Part shown: in pieces, positions 19,678 through 31,800 of the stretch
Layout of the letters: every line of letters begins with the position of its first letter
How positions within the stretch are numbered: the first letter of the stretch is position 1
Assembly (NCBI GenBank): GCA_041389525.1
Contig: JAWKRR010000035.1
Location: forward strand, 1-64,000
DNA length: 64,000 nucleotides
Reading direction: 5' to 3'
Source of the DNA: JACKFB01 sp041389525
GTDB lineage: Bacteria > Myxococcota_A > UBA9042 > PHBI01 > JACKFB01
Position numbers and translations under genes: made by a program
The notes under the pieces: model-generated
Databases searched by the model: none
What the model was told of the DNA's origin: nothing
Seen by the model: only the letters and a program-made list of their open reading frames with translations

Positions 19678-20189
19678 TGCTCCGGGCCCTGCTCATCCCG
19701 CTGGTCTCGCTCGCCGTGGTGGCCTGTGCGGAGGCCTCCGTGGCCCCGGTGGACGGCCACGCGAACGAGTCCCCGACCGCCGTCGATCGGCCAACCCTGT
19801 CGCTCGCGTGGTCCGGCACCGCGAGCGCGCCGACCCGCGTCGAGGTCCACTACGCCCGCCCCGACGCGGCCGAGGCGCCGCGGATGGTGGAGGTGCGGCT
19901 GAAGCTCTCTGGCGGCGCGACCCTCGCGACCGCCATGGCCGGCCCGGCGCTGACCGCGGCGGGAAAAGAGCTGGTCACCCAGGTGGAGGCCGACGGCACC
20001 GTGCGGCTCGTGGGCTTCGCGACTGGCAATCTCGCGCGCATCGGCCCGGGGGTCATCGCCGAGGTCGACCTGACCCGCGGCGCCGGCCCGGTCGAGGTCG
20101 CGCTGGTGGACGGTACGCCCGCCTTCGCACCCGCCGCCGCCAATAACGGGCTTCGGCTGGGACCGCCGCTCCGCGAGGAGGCGCCGTGA
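19674..20189 (+). CDS. Small lipoprotein consisting of a cohesin-like domain
   Basis: 171 residues. ATG overlaps the previous TGA as ATGA. A lipoprotein signal with lipobox VVAC (Cys17) is followed by one all-beta domain containing EVRLKLSG, GPALTAAGKEL, GVIAEVDLTRG and FAPAAANNGLRLGP. This pattern aligns by eye with the C-terminal domain of the lipoprotein at 7987-8862 and with residues about 267-391 of the 2,847-residue protein. The strand order and the G-x-IAE-hydrophobic segment recall cohesins. Its length is essentially one domain plus anchor, so it could tether a partner to the membrane. The next gene carries a dockerin-like loop. Confidence 0.72.
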   Translation: MMLRALLIPLVSLAVVACAEASVAPVDGHANESPTAVDRPTLSLAWSGTASAPTRVEVHYARPDAAEAPRMVEVRLKLSGGATLATAMAGPALTAAGKELVTQVEADGTVRLVGFATGNLARIGPGVIAEVDLTRGAGPVEVALVDGTPAFAPAAANNGLRLGPPLREEAP

Positions 20190-23100
20190 CGCGGACCACC
20201 CCCATCGCGGCCGCCCTCCTGCTGCTCTTCGCGGCGCCCGCGTCGTTGGCGGCAGACACGCCCATCTCCGCGCCCGCCAACGAGTGCAACGTCGAGGGGC
20301 AGGGCACCGCGTGCGAGAGCGACGCCAAGTGCGCCGACCTCACGTTCGCGTCCTTTGAGTGCATGAAGACCGAGACCGCGGCGGTCGGTAAGACCTGCCA
20401 AATACCCTGCTACCGCCTGGTCGGATCGACGGTTCAGCGCGAGCCCTCGGCCTGCGCTTCTGGCGAGACCTGCGTCGAGGGCGCCTCGTCCGCTCCGGGC
20501 TCCGCGGACCGCGCTTGGTACTGCAAGCCCGGGCGCTTTCAGGCCGACCTGAACCTGCTGGACCAGTGCGTGCTGTACCACCTGCAGGGTCGCCAGCCGG
20601 GCTTCTCGAACGACCAGTGCTCGCTCGCCGCCAACATGAGCCGGATGCTCGACCAGAACGGCGACCAGATCTTCGACATCTATGACCTGGACCTGTGCGT
20701 CTTGGCTTTTTTGGAGCGCCCGCTCGCGTGTCCTCCGGCGGGCGAGACCAACCCGAAGGATCCCAAGAACGTCACCGGCTGCGACGACACGCTGGTCTGG
20801 TGCCAGACGGACGCGCAGTGCGGCGACGGCCTCTTCTGCGACACACAGACCAACGCCTGCGTGCGCGAGTGCGGGCTCATCGCCTCACGCTCGGCGGACG
20901 TGGCCTCGGCCATCGAGCGCCCCTGCACAGGCCAGCTCCAGACCTGCGACGCCAAGGGCAAGTGCATCAAGCTGGACGTGGACCAGCTCGCCCAGCTGAC
21001 CTGCGAGATCGACGCCGACTGCGTCTCCGGAGCGTACTGCTTCTTGGGCCAGTGCGCGCCGCGCTGCTACGGCGCCACCGACTGCCCCGACGTGAGCTGG
21101 TACTGCGCGGCCGACAACAAGTGCCGCGCGCTGCCCCCGCCGGCCTCTGAAGACGGCTTCGTCTTCGACCCGCAGAACTACGTCATCCGCTTCGTCCGCG
21201 AGGGCTCAGCGTCGACGCGGTCGAGACGCGCGACAGCAGCGGGCTGGTCATCCTGGACCTGCTCACGAAGCGCCAGGTCGTGAACAACGCCGCGGTGGCG
21301 TTTGGCTACCGCGTGCTGCCGGTCGAGTACGGCCGAAAGCAGGACACCAAGTGCTCCAAGCCGGTCGTGAACTGCGCGGAGTCGCCGCTGGATGGCGAGA
21401 CGCGGGCGGAGTGTGAGGACCGGCAGGCGGACTGCCGCATCGACACCGCCGAGCAGTGGCTGGTGACCCTGGCGCCTTTCGGGACCATCAGCGCCGCCTC
21501 GGCCTCCGGGTTCGCGGTCGAGGTCGACCCGGTGCGCGCCGAGGCGCTGTCCCCAGGCGTGTACCCGGCCACGGTGCAGGTCGCGTTCGACAACGGCGAC
21601 ACCGACTCCATCCGCGTCGAGCTCACCAAGGCCTCCCCATCGGGCAGCTACCTTGGGACCCTGACCATCGCGGGCGTGCCGGCGGCGCAGGGCCAGGCCG
21701 TGTCCCTGACGGGGCAGCGGCCGATCCGCTTCGACATGCGCATGGCGGTGACGAAGGAGGTCCAGCAGTGGAACGCGCTGATGTCGGCCAATAACGTCAT
21801 CAACGGCTCGGGGCAGGACCAGTCGGCCGGCAGCTTCAAGGATCTCAACCAGGGGCAGGTCGTGACGGCGCTGCTCAACGCGGACACGGCGCTGCCCTTC
21901 TCCTGGACCGGTTCGGGCGCCAATGAGGTGCCCTTCACCGGGATCTACGAGCCGGGCTCGGGGCGGATGCGGCTGCTCGGCGTCATCGAGATCGCGGCGA
22001 ACTTCTGCGTGGATGAGGACGGCGACACCTGTCCCGCCGCGGCGCCCGCGACCTGCGACCCCAACGCGCCGCTTCAGGTGCGCAACCCGTTTGGGCGGCG
22101 GATCCGCCGGCAGATCGAGTTCTTCGGGCGTTTCGACGAGGCGGCGGCGCGCTTCTCGGGCACCTACATCGAGACCGTGCGCGGGCTGCTGCCCAACACG
22201 CCCATCACGCTGGAGGGCGACTTCTCCATGCAGCAGCTCGTCGCCGACGGGTCGCCGCTGAAGGTGCAGGTGCCGCTGGTGCCGGCGACGCTCATGGCCT
22301 ACCCCGAGAACGAGCTGCAGACCTTCACCGACGCCGAGGGGAATCTCGACGCGGCCGCGCTGGCGGGGGTCGCGACGGCCTGTGCAGGCGCGAACTACGC
22401 CCACGAGAAGGCGTCGTTCGCGGACAAGGCGGCGTTCGACACCTACATCAAGGCGGCCCGGCGGGCGTCGGCTCCGGGGAGCGGCACGGACGGCACCAAC
22501 GTCCTCGGCAAGACGGTGGTCTTCCCCGCCGCCGTCGCGTTCCGCAGCCACATCGAGGCCGCGCTCAAGGCGCTTGCCAACAGCGACGGCGTCAGCGCGC
22601 AGGACCAAGCGGACTACCTGAGCATCTACGACTACGTCTCCGATTGGATCGAGCCGTGCACCTCGGCGGACCAGTCGCCGTCGCCCTTCTGCCTGAACGA
22701 GGATCAGGCGCGCTGCGGGTTGGCGTTGCACCGCAAGGCGCTGCTCTCGGGCTGGGTCTCGCTGGAGAATCTGAAGTCCGGCGGGATCGCCCAGGACGGC
22801 GAGCTGCCGATCTTCTGCGCCGACGACATCCCGCTGCAGGGCTGCCCCGCGGCCGCGTTCACCGGCGAGTTCAGCGACCACCGGGGCCTCTTCACCCTGC
22901 AGGAGCACAACCGCTTCTGGAGCTTGCTGGCCCAGGCGTGGAAGTTCGACGGCGACCGCGCGCGCACCGACGCCTTCCTGACCCTCTTCCGCAACGAGGT
23001 GAACCCGTTCGTGGCCGGGACCGCGCGCTCGTACAAGGCCGAGCAGCTTCGCCTCGGGGTGTGCCGCTACGACCAGGCGGTGGACCTCATGGCCAGCACG

Positions 23101-25815
23101 GCGTCGGCGGTGGTGCTGGGGCAGTGGCCGGCGTCGTCGTTCACCGGCGGCGGTCGCGACTGGCTGACCATCATGTACGCCGTGGCGCGCGACCGCATGG
23201 ACATCCTCGCGGAGCTCATCGACCTGCGGCGGCGGGTGTTCTTGGCGACCGACGCCGCGGACTTCCGGTTCGCGCAGCACCTGATGCAGCACGAGTACCT
23301 GCTGCAGGTCTACCTGATGGCGCTGCAGTCGAGGTGGCAGGGCGAGAAGTTCGTCTACACGGGGTCGGCGGCGGAGGCGCTGGAGGTGGGACAGCAGATG
23401 CTGGCGCAGCTCAACCCGGCGCGGACGGTGGTCGGGACGGTGCCTGAGCGGGTGTTCTTCGAGAACTCCGACCCGTCGCGGTCGAACTGGGAGCACTACC
23501 GCGAGCGCATCGCCGGGCCGGGCGGGTTGCTGGAGGAGGCTCAGGACCAGGTCGCCGACGCCGTGTCCAACCTGCGCGGCGCGCTGGTGGACCTGGACAC
23601 CTTCGAGACGAACCTCTTCACCAGCGGCCAGTACCTCGAGGAGCGGCTGGACGGGCTGTGCGGCAGCGCCGACCTGCTGAGCTACACCAAGTTCAAAGGC
23701 CAGGCCCCGGCCGGCGCTGGGACGCCCTGCTCGCCGGCGTGCGCCGCCGGGTATGTCTGCCACCGCGGCGGCTGCCTCACCGAGCAGGCCTACTTCGACA
23801 TGGTCGGCCCCGCGGACTACTGCCAGGCGGTCCTCATGGAGCACTGGGACGACACGGCCCAGTGGAGCAGCGCCTTCAACGAGGGGCAGCCGCAGCAAGG
23901 CGGGGCGTTGGGTGGCACCGCGCCGGTCACCGCCGGCATCAGCTGCCCGAGCATCAGCGCGCAGCTCATCGATCTCGGCAACCCGTGCCAGGACGTGGTC
24001 ACGTCGTTCAAGACGGCGGCGGCGGCCATCAACGTGCCGAACCCCCAGAACGGCCCGACGGCGAAGACCTGGACCCCGCCGACCTGCAACCTCGAGCACA
24101 CGAAGATCGTCATCAACGGCCAGATGCGGCCCTGCGCGGGCGGCGAGATCGGCGCGCTGCTGCAGGAGAAGGCGCTCGTGGACCTCAACCGCAAGCACAC
24201 GCTGCGCCAGCTCGCCAGCATCGTCTCGCGCCTCGAGGCCTTCGCGTCGTGGCACAAGCTGATGAGCAAGAACACGGACTTCATCCAGGCGCTGGAGTAC
24301 ACGTTCGCGGCGGCCTCCCAGGTCAAGGACCTCGTCCTGGCGCTGAGCAAGCTCTTCGAGAAGACCACGCAGCGCCTCGCCGGCGCGCCCGACTGTCTCT
24401 TGGTGGCGGGCCTGGCCGTCGGGACCGACTGTCCGCAGAGCGCGATCTCGGTCGTGCTCTCGACGACGACCCAGGCCATCAGCGACGGGGCGCAGCTCGC
24501 GATCAATCAGGCGTTCAGCATCGTCGAGCAGCTCAAGAACATCGGCGTCGGCGAGCTGGAGCAGCAGAAGGGCGCGGCCGAGCGGCTCAAGGACTTCAAC
24601 GAGATCGCCCACGAGCTGGACGGCGTGGTCGACGCATACCAGCTGTGGACTCAGGAGTCCTTCAACCTGGGGCTGCAGATCGCCGACCTCCGCCAGCAGG
24701 CGCAGTCGGCGGCCGACCGGTACCGCGACGGCGTGTCCTTCACCGCGGGCGCCCTCGTGGGTCGCGAGACGGGGTTCGCGCTGCTGGGGAACCACCTGGT
24801 CGGCGAGGCCTCGAAGACCTTTCGCGACCTGGTCAACACGACCTACCGCATGGCCATGGCCTACAACCACCGCTTCAACCTGGCCCCGGACGTGGCGAAG
24901 TTGCTCGTGAATCGGGCGGTGAGCGTGACGACCCTCGACGAGGTCGCCGACTTCGTCGCGCTGCTGGACAGCACGGTTGAGGACTACTGCGGCGTCGAGG
25001 GCGTCGACTGCGACGCCAACAACAACAACGAGCTGCTGCGCTTCTCGCTGCGGGAGCAGGTGTTCCCGAACCTGCGCGCCAAGGTGGACCCCAGCTCGGG
25101 CGCCGTGCTCGTGTCGGTCGGCGAGCAGTTCCACAACCTCATCACCACGCCCCCCTACGTGCGGCGTCGGGTGCGCGGCCCCCTGGTGGTCGACCAGGTC
25201 GAGGTGCCCTTCGGCCTTCCGCTGACCCTGCTCGAGAATCAGCCAGGCGGCCCGACCTGGCTGCTGAACCCGCTGGACTGCAACCACCTGGTCGCCGCCC
25301 CCGATTTCGCGGCCGACGGCGTGCAGAACCTCGGCACGCTGGCGGTGCAGGTCGTCGGCAAGAACCTCGGCGCGAGCGCCGGCATCCAGTACCAGCTTCA
25401 GCGCGGCGGGACCGACTTCGTGCGCTCGTGTCACATCGAGGCGGTCCAGGCCGAGATCGGGACGCTGCCCGTCGAGACCTACCCGATTCGCCGCCACATC
25501 GTCGGCTACGCGCCCGAGAACGCGTTCAACGGGCTGTCGAGCGTTCCCTCCTTCGTCACGCGCTCGTCGATGCTGCAGGCCTGCGTCAATGAGGAGGAGG
25601 AGGACGTCGGCGACGGCGGCTGCTGGCGGTACTTCGCGCGCGACCGCAGCCTGGCGGCGCTGGACTGGAAGCTGATCATCCCGCTGAACGTGGATGGCGG
25701 AAACACGCAGTCGGCGTGGATCTCGGGCGAGGGGCTCACCGCGGCTGACAAGCCCGTTATCGAGGACATCATCATCTACTTCCGCTATCGCACGCGGCCG
25801 GTTCAGGAGCTGTGA
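20186..25815 (+). CDS. Giant secreted protein (about 1,876 aa) with dockerin-like calcium loop; one 1-nt deletion
   Basis: GTG start at 20186 overlaps the previous stop. A Sec signal ends near SLAAD. Residues about 120-177 contain DQNGDQIFDIYDLDLCVLAF, a dockerin/EF-hand-type calcium loop followed by a helix, preceded by a partner helix (LNLLDQCVLYHLQG). Cys-rich knots follow, then a long, largely helical body with no family I recognise, and a C-terminal segment ending in beta strands. The frame breaks at about 21205: GAGGGCTCAGC reads through if one C is restored (EGLSVDAVETRD), which joins the two open frames 20186-21283 and 21280-25815. Without correction the second half would start at GTG 21280 with no signal peptide. 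It is part of the coupled operon. Confidence 0.75.
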
Positions 25816-28800
25816 GGCCGATGAGGAAGGGGGCAATCTGGGGGGCGGCGCTGGGCGCGTTGGCGGCGCTGAGCTTGGCGGCGGCGGCGTGCGGCGGCGA
25901 GTCGGGCGGCATCGACGACGACTTCTGCCACGGCGAGTCGGACGGGACGCGCTGCAACGACGGCAACCCGTGCACCGACGGCGACGTGTGCGGTCTGGGG
26001 ATCTGCCGAGGCGAGGCGGTCGCGGACGGCGAGGTGTGTGACGACGCGAACGCGTGCACGGTGGCGGAGGGCTTCTGCGCGGCGGGCGTGTGCGCGGCGG
26101 CGGCGCGGGACTGCGCGTCCGACGTGGCGGCGTGCATCGCCGATGGGTGCCGCGACGTGGACTGCGACGACGGCAACGCGTGCACCGAGGACCGCGTCGG
26201 CGACACGGACTGCGAGCACACGCCGGTGAGCTGCGCGGACCCGGGCATCGCGTGTCACGAGGCGGTGTGCGACGCGGCGACGGGGCTGTGCGCGCTGGTG
26301 AACCAGGAGAACGGGACGGAGTGCGATGACGCGGATCCCTGCACCGAGGGCGACGTGTGCGCTGCAGGGTCATGCGGCGGAAAGGCGAAGGACTGCTCGT
26401 CTGGGCCGTGTGATGCGGGCTTGTGCGATGCGGCAACCGGGGTGTGCTCCAGCGCGCCGGCGGCCAACGGGACGGCCTGCAACGACGGCAACCCCTGCAG
26501 CGCGGGGGCGGTGTGCACCAGCGGCTTGTGCGGTGGCGGGGCGCTGGTGCCGACGGGCTCGCCGTGTGACGACGGCGACGCGTGCACCAAGGGCGACGCC
26601 TGCGAAGTGGGCTTGTGCATCGGCTCGGCGGTCGACTGCTCGGGGCTGACCGGCGCGTGCGTCGTCGGCGTGTGCGACCCGGCGAGCGGGTGCAAGACCG
26701 AGCCGGTCAAGGACGGCTTGGCGTGTACTGACGGCGACGCCTGCACCGGCGGCGACGCGTGCAAGGCGGGCGTCTGCGTCGGGCCCATCGAGGCGTGTCC
26801 GTGCGCGGGCCTCGCGGACGGGGTGGCCTGCGACGACAACAACCCCTGCACCAAGGGCGAGACCTGCAAGGCGCAGCAGTGCGTCGGCACCGCGCTGGAT
26901 TGCAGCTCGCTGGACACGGCGTGCGCCGCTGGGGCGTGCGACACGGCGACCGGAGCCTGCGTTGCGCTGCCGCGGCCCTTCGGGACGCCGTGCAACGACG
27001 GGAAGAAGTGCACCGACGACGACTTCTGCTCGGACGGGGCCTGCATCGGGTCGCTGAAGGTGTGCCCGACCCCCGACAACCCGTGCCAGGCCAGCGTCTG
27101 CGCCGAGGCCAGCGGGACCTGCAAGGAGGTCGCGCGACCCAACGGGACGCCGTGCAACGACGGGGACGGCTGCACGGGCGCGGACCAGTGCAAGGCCGGG
27201 GCGTGCCAGGGGCCGATCCAGGCGTGCACCCAGGAGTGCAAGACCAAGGGCCTCGGCGCGGCGTGCGACGACGGCAACGCGTGCACGGGGGCTGGGACCT
27301 GCAGCGCGACCCAGGGCGGCGCCATCGCGTGCGTCGGCAAGCCGACGGTCGAGTGCGCGGCCACGTCGCCGTGCAAGCTGGGGTACTGCAAGTACGAGAC
27401 GGGCAGCTGCGCGCAGGTGGCGAACGTGGACGGGCTGCCCTGCGATGACGGCAGCGGGTGCACGCTGCAGGACGCGTGCGCGGCGGGGACCTGTGCGGGC
27501 GTGGCCAAGCCCCTCTGCGGCGTGTCGGCGGGGCTCTGCGAGTCGGACGCTGCCAACGACGAGGCGCGGAACGCCCAGCCGCTGTCGCAGACCGTGCCCT
27601 TCAAGACCGCGGTGGTCGGGTGGATAAGCCAGCCCTCGGACGTGGATTGGTACCGGTTCACGGCGCCGAAGGGGACGGTGCTCAGCGTGCAGACCGGGCC
27701 GGTGTGCGGCGCGGCGGTGGACACGACGCTGACGCTGCTGCGCGCGACGTCGGTGGTGCTGGGTGAGGCCGAGCTCGAGCTGGTCGCTTTCGACGACGAC
27801 GGCGCAGGCGGCGGCTGGTCGAAGGTGCAGACCAAGGCGCTCGCGGAGGGGGAGTACTACCTCCACGTGACCGGGGCCGGGCCGAAGGCGCTGGGTTCCT
27901 ACGCGCTGACCATCGACGCGACCAACCCGCCGGAGTGCGTCATCACGGCCGATTGCGGCTGCCCCCTGCTGAAATGCAAGGCGGGCGCGTGCGTGCCGAC
28001 CATCGCGAGCGAGCTCGAGCCCAACGACGAGGGGCCGCTCGAGGGCGGGCCCATCCTGGGTATGGGCGGCCAGCTCGCGGGAGACTTCGCGTCGCCTGCG
28101 GACGGCGACTGGTACTGGGTGCTGCTGGTCCAGGACACGGTGGTCGACATCGCCGCGCACGCGTTCTGCGACGGCGGCGCGGTCAAACCGCGGCTTCAGC
28201 TCTACAGCCCGGGCCAGGGCGGGCAACCGTCCCTGGTGGCGGAGACGCTTGGCGGAGCCGGCCCCGAGGCGGCGCGCATCCAGGACTTCGTGCCGCCGGT
28301 CTCGGGCGCCTACGGGCTGCTCGTGCGAGACCAGGAGGGCATCCTCGCGCCCTACCGCGTGACCCTGGGCCCCAGCGCGCTCGCCTGCGACTCGGCCAGC
28401 GCGCCCACCTGCCTGTGCGCGGACCACGTCTGCACCGGCTTCATGTGCGAGTCGCCCGCGTTCGCGGAGGAGCCCATCTCGCCGGCCCAGCCCGCCAAGC
28501 TGCCGGCCTCGGTCAAGGCGCACGGCCTCTTGGCGCCGGCGCACGACGTGGACAGCTGGGAGGTCGCGCTCGACGCCGGCACCTGGGACGTCGTGACCTC
28601 GCCCTGGTGCGGGTCCGACGTGGACACGGACCTGTCGGTCTTCGGGCCGGGCCAGGTCCTGCTCGGCTCCGACAAGGACAGCGGCGTCGGCTACTTCGCC
28701 GCGTTGAAAGGGCTCGTGTTGGCGACCCCCACCACCATCCGCATCGACGTACAGGCTCACGGCAACGGCGAGGGCCACTTTGGGCTCGAAGTCGTGCCCG

Positions 28801-31800
28801 GTACCGAATGCACCGGCGACGGCTGCTGCGACCCCGGCGTCGAGAACTGCGCTTGCGTGCCGGCGTGCGCGGGCAAGGCCTGCGGGCCAGACGGGTGCGG
28901 CGGGACCTGCGGGACCTGCGCCTCGGGGACCCTGTGCTTGAAGGGCAGCTGCACCAAAGACCCCTGCACGCCCAGCCCCTGCACCGAGCACGGCGCCTGC
29001 GGCGGCCTCGGCGCCTGCCTGTGCGATCTCGGCTACACCGGCCAGACCTGCGGCGCCTGCGCCCCCGGGTACGTGAACTACCCCCAGTGCACGCCCGACC
29101 TGTGCCACCAGAACACCTGCAGCGGCATCGGCACCTGCGACAAGAGCACCGGGAACTGCTTCTGCCCCGACGGCCTCGCGGGCGCTTCCTGTCAGTTCTG
29201 CGCCAAGCCCGGCGTGCTGTGGCCCGGCTGCACCCAGCTCATCAACCCGCCCGACCCGCTCTGCGAGGGCGTCACGTGCAGCGGGTTCGGGACCTGCGGC
29301 GCCGGCGGCGTCTGCGCCTGCCTGCCAGGATTCACCGGGCCCGCGTGCGCGCAGTGCTCGACCCCGGGCGACCTGTGGCCGGACTGCGCCCCCTGCGTGG
29401 CGGACGCGGACTGCGACGACGGCAACCCATGCACGACGGCCGTCTGCGGTCCCGACGCTACCTGCGCGACCGCGGCCCTCGCCAACGGCGCGCCGTGTGA
29501 CGACGGCGTCGCGACCTGCCAGTCCGGCGCGTGCGTCGGCTGCAAGACGGCCCAGGACTGTAACGATCAGAATGGGTGCACCGCGGACACCTGCGACGTG
29601 GCCAGCGGTCGCTGCAGCCATGACGCGTGCGACGTCGGCGAGGCCTCGTGGAACGCGCTCACGACCGTGCCCTCCGTGGCGACCGCCGCGGCGCCCTACA
29701 CCTTCCAGATCCCCGGCTGGTCCCAGCCCGTGCGCTTCCACCGCACCGGCAACCTCGGCCTGATTCAGAGCTACACGCCCCCCGCGTCGGACCTCGGCTC
29801 GGTGCCCTCGGACCTGGTCAGCGGCTTCGAGCTCGCTTGGGACGGCGCCATCTCCTACGTCGACGTGCTCAGCGACGGTCAGCCCATCGGCGGCAGCGTC
29901 ACCTTCGAGTTCGGCGTGGCCGCCGCCAGCCGCGGGCCCTCGTGGCACTTCTTGCTGGGCATCGGCGGCACCGGCGGGGCGCCCGGCGAGGGCCCGACCA
30001 CCATCGTCTGCGACCGTCCGATGGCGCTGGTCGCCACGATCGACGCCTTCGCCAGCCAGGACTTCGCGGCCTTCGAGCCACCCTCGACGCTGTTCGGCAG
30101 CACCGGGACCGTCGACGGCCTGTCGGTCTTCTCGCTGCCCTCCAACACCGTGAGCGTGACCTGCACCCTCAGCGGCGGCGGCGAGCTCCCCGACCCGCAC
30201 GGCTACTTCGTCGGCATGGTGAACCTCGCCGCCGCGGCCTGCTCGGGCAGCGGCGCCGCGGCGACCTGCGCGACGAACACCTGCGGAGACGGCAACAAGT
30301 CGGCCACCGAGGGCTGCGACGACGGCGACAAGAGCGGCAGCGACGGGTGCTCGGCGGCCTGCCAGGTCGAGTCCGGCTACGCCTGCACGACCCCGGGCGT
30401 GCTCTCGGTGTGCGCGTGTGCGCCGCAATGTACGAACGCCCAAGGCGCGCCGAAGCAATGCGGAAGTGACGGATGCGGCGGGACCTGCGGTGAGTGCGCC
30501 GAGGGTTCGCAGTGCAGCGCGTCCGGCCTCTGCGAGTGTGTCCCCTCCTGCGCCGGCAAGAGCTGCGGCGACGACGGCTGCGGGGGCTCCTGCGGCGCGT
30601 GCTCCGCAGGATCGGTGTGCGACGGCGGCCACCAGTGCACCTTCGCGCCGTGCTGCGCGGGGACCGACTGCTGCGCGGCCGGCGAGACCGTCGGCTGCTC
30701 AAACCCCGACATCCAGGACTGCGTCTGCGCCGTCGACCCCTTCTGCTGCGACGTCCAGTGGGACGGGGTCTGCGCCGACGGTGCCATCGCGGGCTGCGGC
30801 CAAGGCTGCCAGGTCTGTACCCCGAGCTGCGCCGGCAAGTCCTGCGGCCCCGACGGCTGCGGCGGCTCCTGCGGCGTCTGCGCAGCACCCGCGGCCTGCA
30901 ACGGCACCGGGGCCTGCGCCTGCACCCCCCAATGCGCCGGCAAGTCCTGCGGCCCCGACGGCTGCGGCGGCACCTGCGGCACCTGCGCAGCACCCGCGGC
31001 CTGCAACGGCTCCGGCGCCTGCGTCTGCACCCCCAATGCGCCGGAAAATCCTGCGGCCCCGACGGCTGCGGCGGCACCTGCGGGACCTGCTCAGCACCCA
31101 CCACCTGCGACGGCTCCGGCGCCTGCGTGTGCACGCCCCAATGCACCGCCAAAGCCTGCGGCCCCGACGGCTGCGGCGGCTCCTGCGGCGACTGCGGCGA
31201 GACCGCGACCTGCGACGGCTCCGGCGCCTGCGTCTGCGTCCCCGACTGCCTCGGCGCGTCCTGCGGCCCCGACGGCTGCGGCGGCTCCTGCGGCACCTGC
31301 GACAGCGGCGACACCTGCGACGCGGCGGCCCAGTGCGTCTTCGCGCCCTGCTGTGCCGGCACGAACTGCTGCGAGCCCGCCCCCGAAGGCATCACCGGCT
31401 GCGACGACCCCACCTTCGTCGACTGCGTCTGCACCCTGGACGCCTTCTGCTGCAACGTCTCCTGGGACCCGGTCTGCGTCGGGTTGGCCATCGACTCCTG
31501 CGGCGACGCCTGCATCTGCGCCCCGGACTGCGCGGGCAAAGGCTGCGGCCCCGACGGCTGCGGCGGCTCCTGCGGAGACTGCGACGACGCCAACGGCTGC
31601 ACCACCGACTCCTGCGACGCCGCGACCGGCCAGTGCTCCTACGACGCCTGCGACGCGGGCGAGGCCGCGTGGAACCTCCTCGCCGACCTCCCCGCCTCCG
31701 CCAGCCTCGCCGACCCCTACACCTTCCAGCTCGCCGGCTTCGCCCCGCCGGTCAGCTTCCACCGCACCGGCAACAGCAGCCTCATCCAGAGCTACACCCC

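Noticed and set aside
21178..26436. Minus-strand open frame of 1,752 codons
   Set aside because: Antisense shadow of the 20186 and 25812 genes; composition is Arg/Pro/Val-rich without recognisable motifs.
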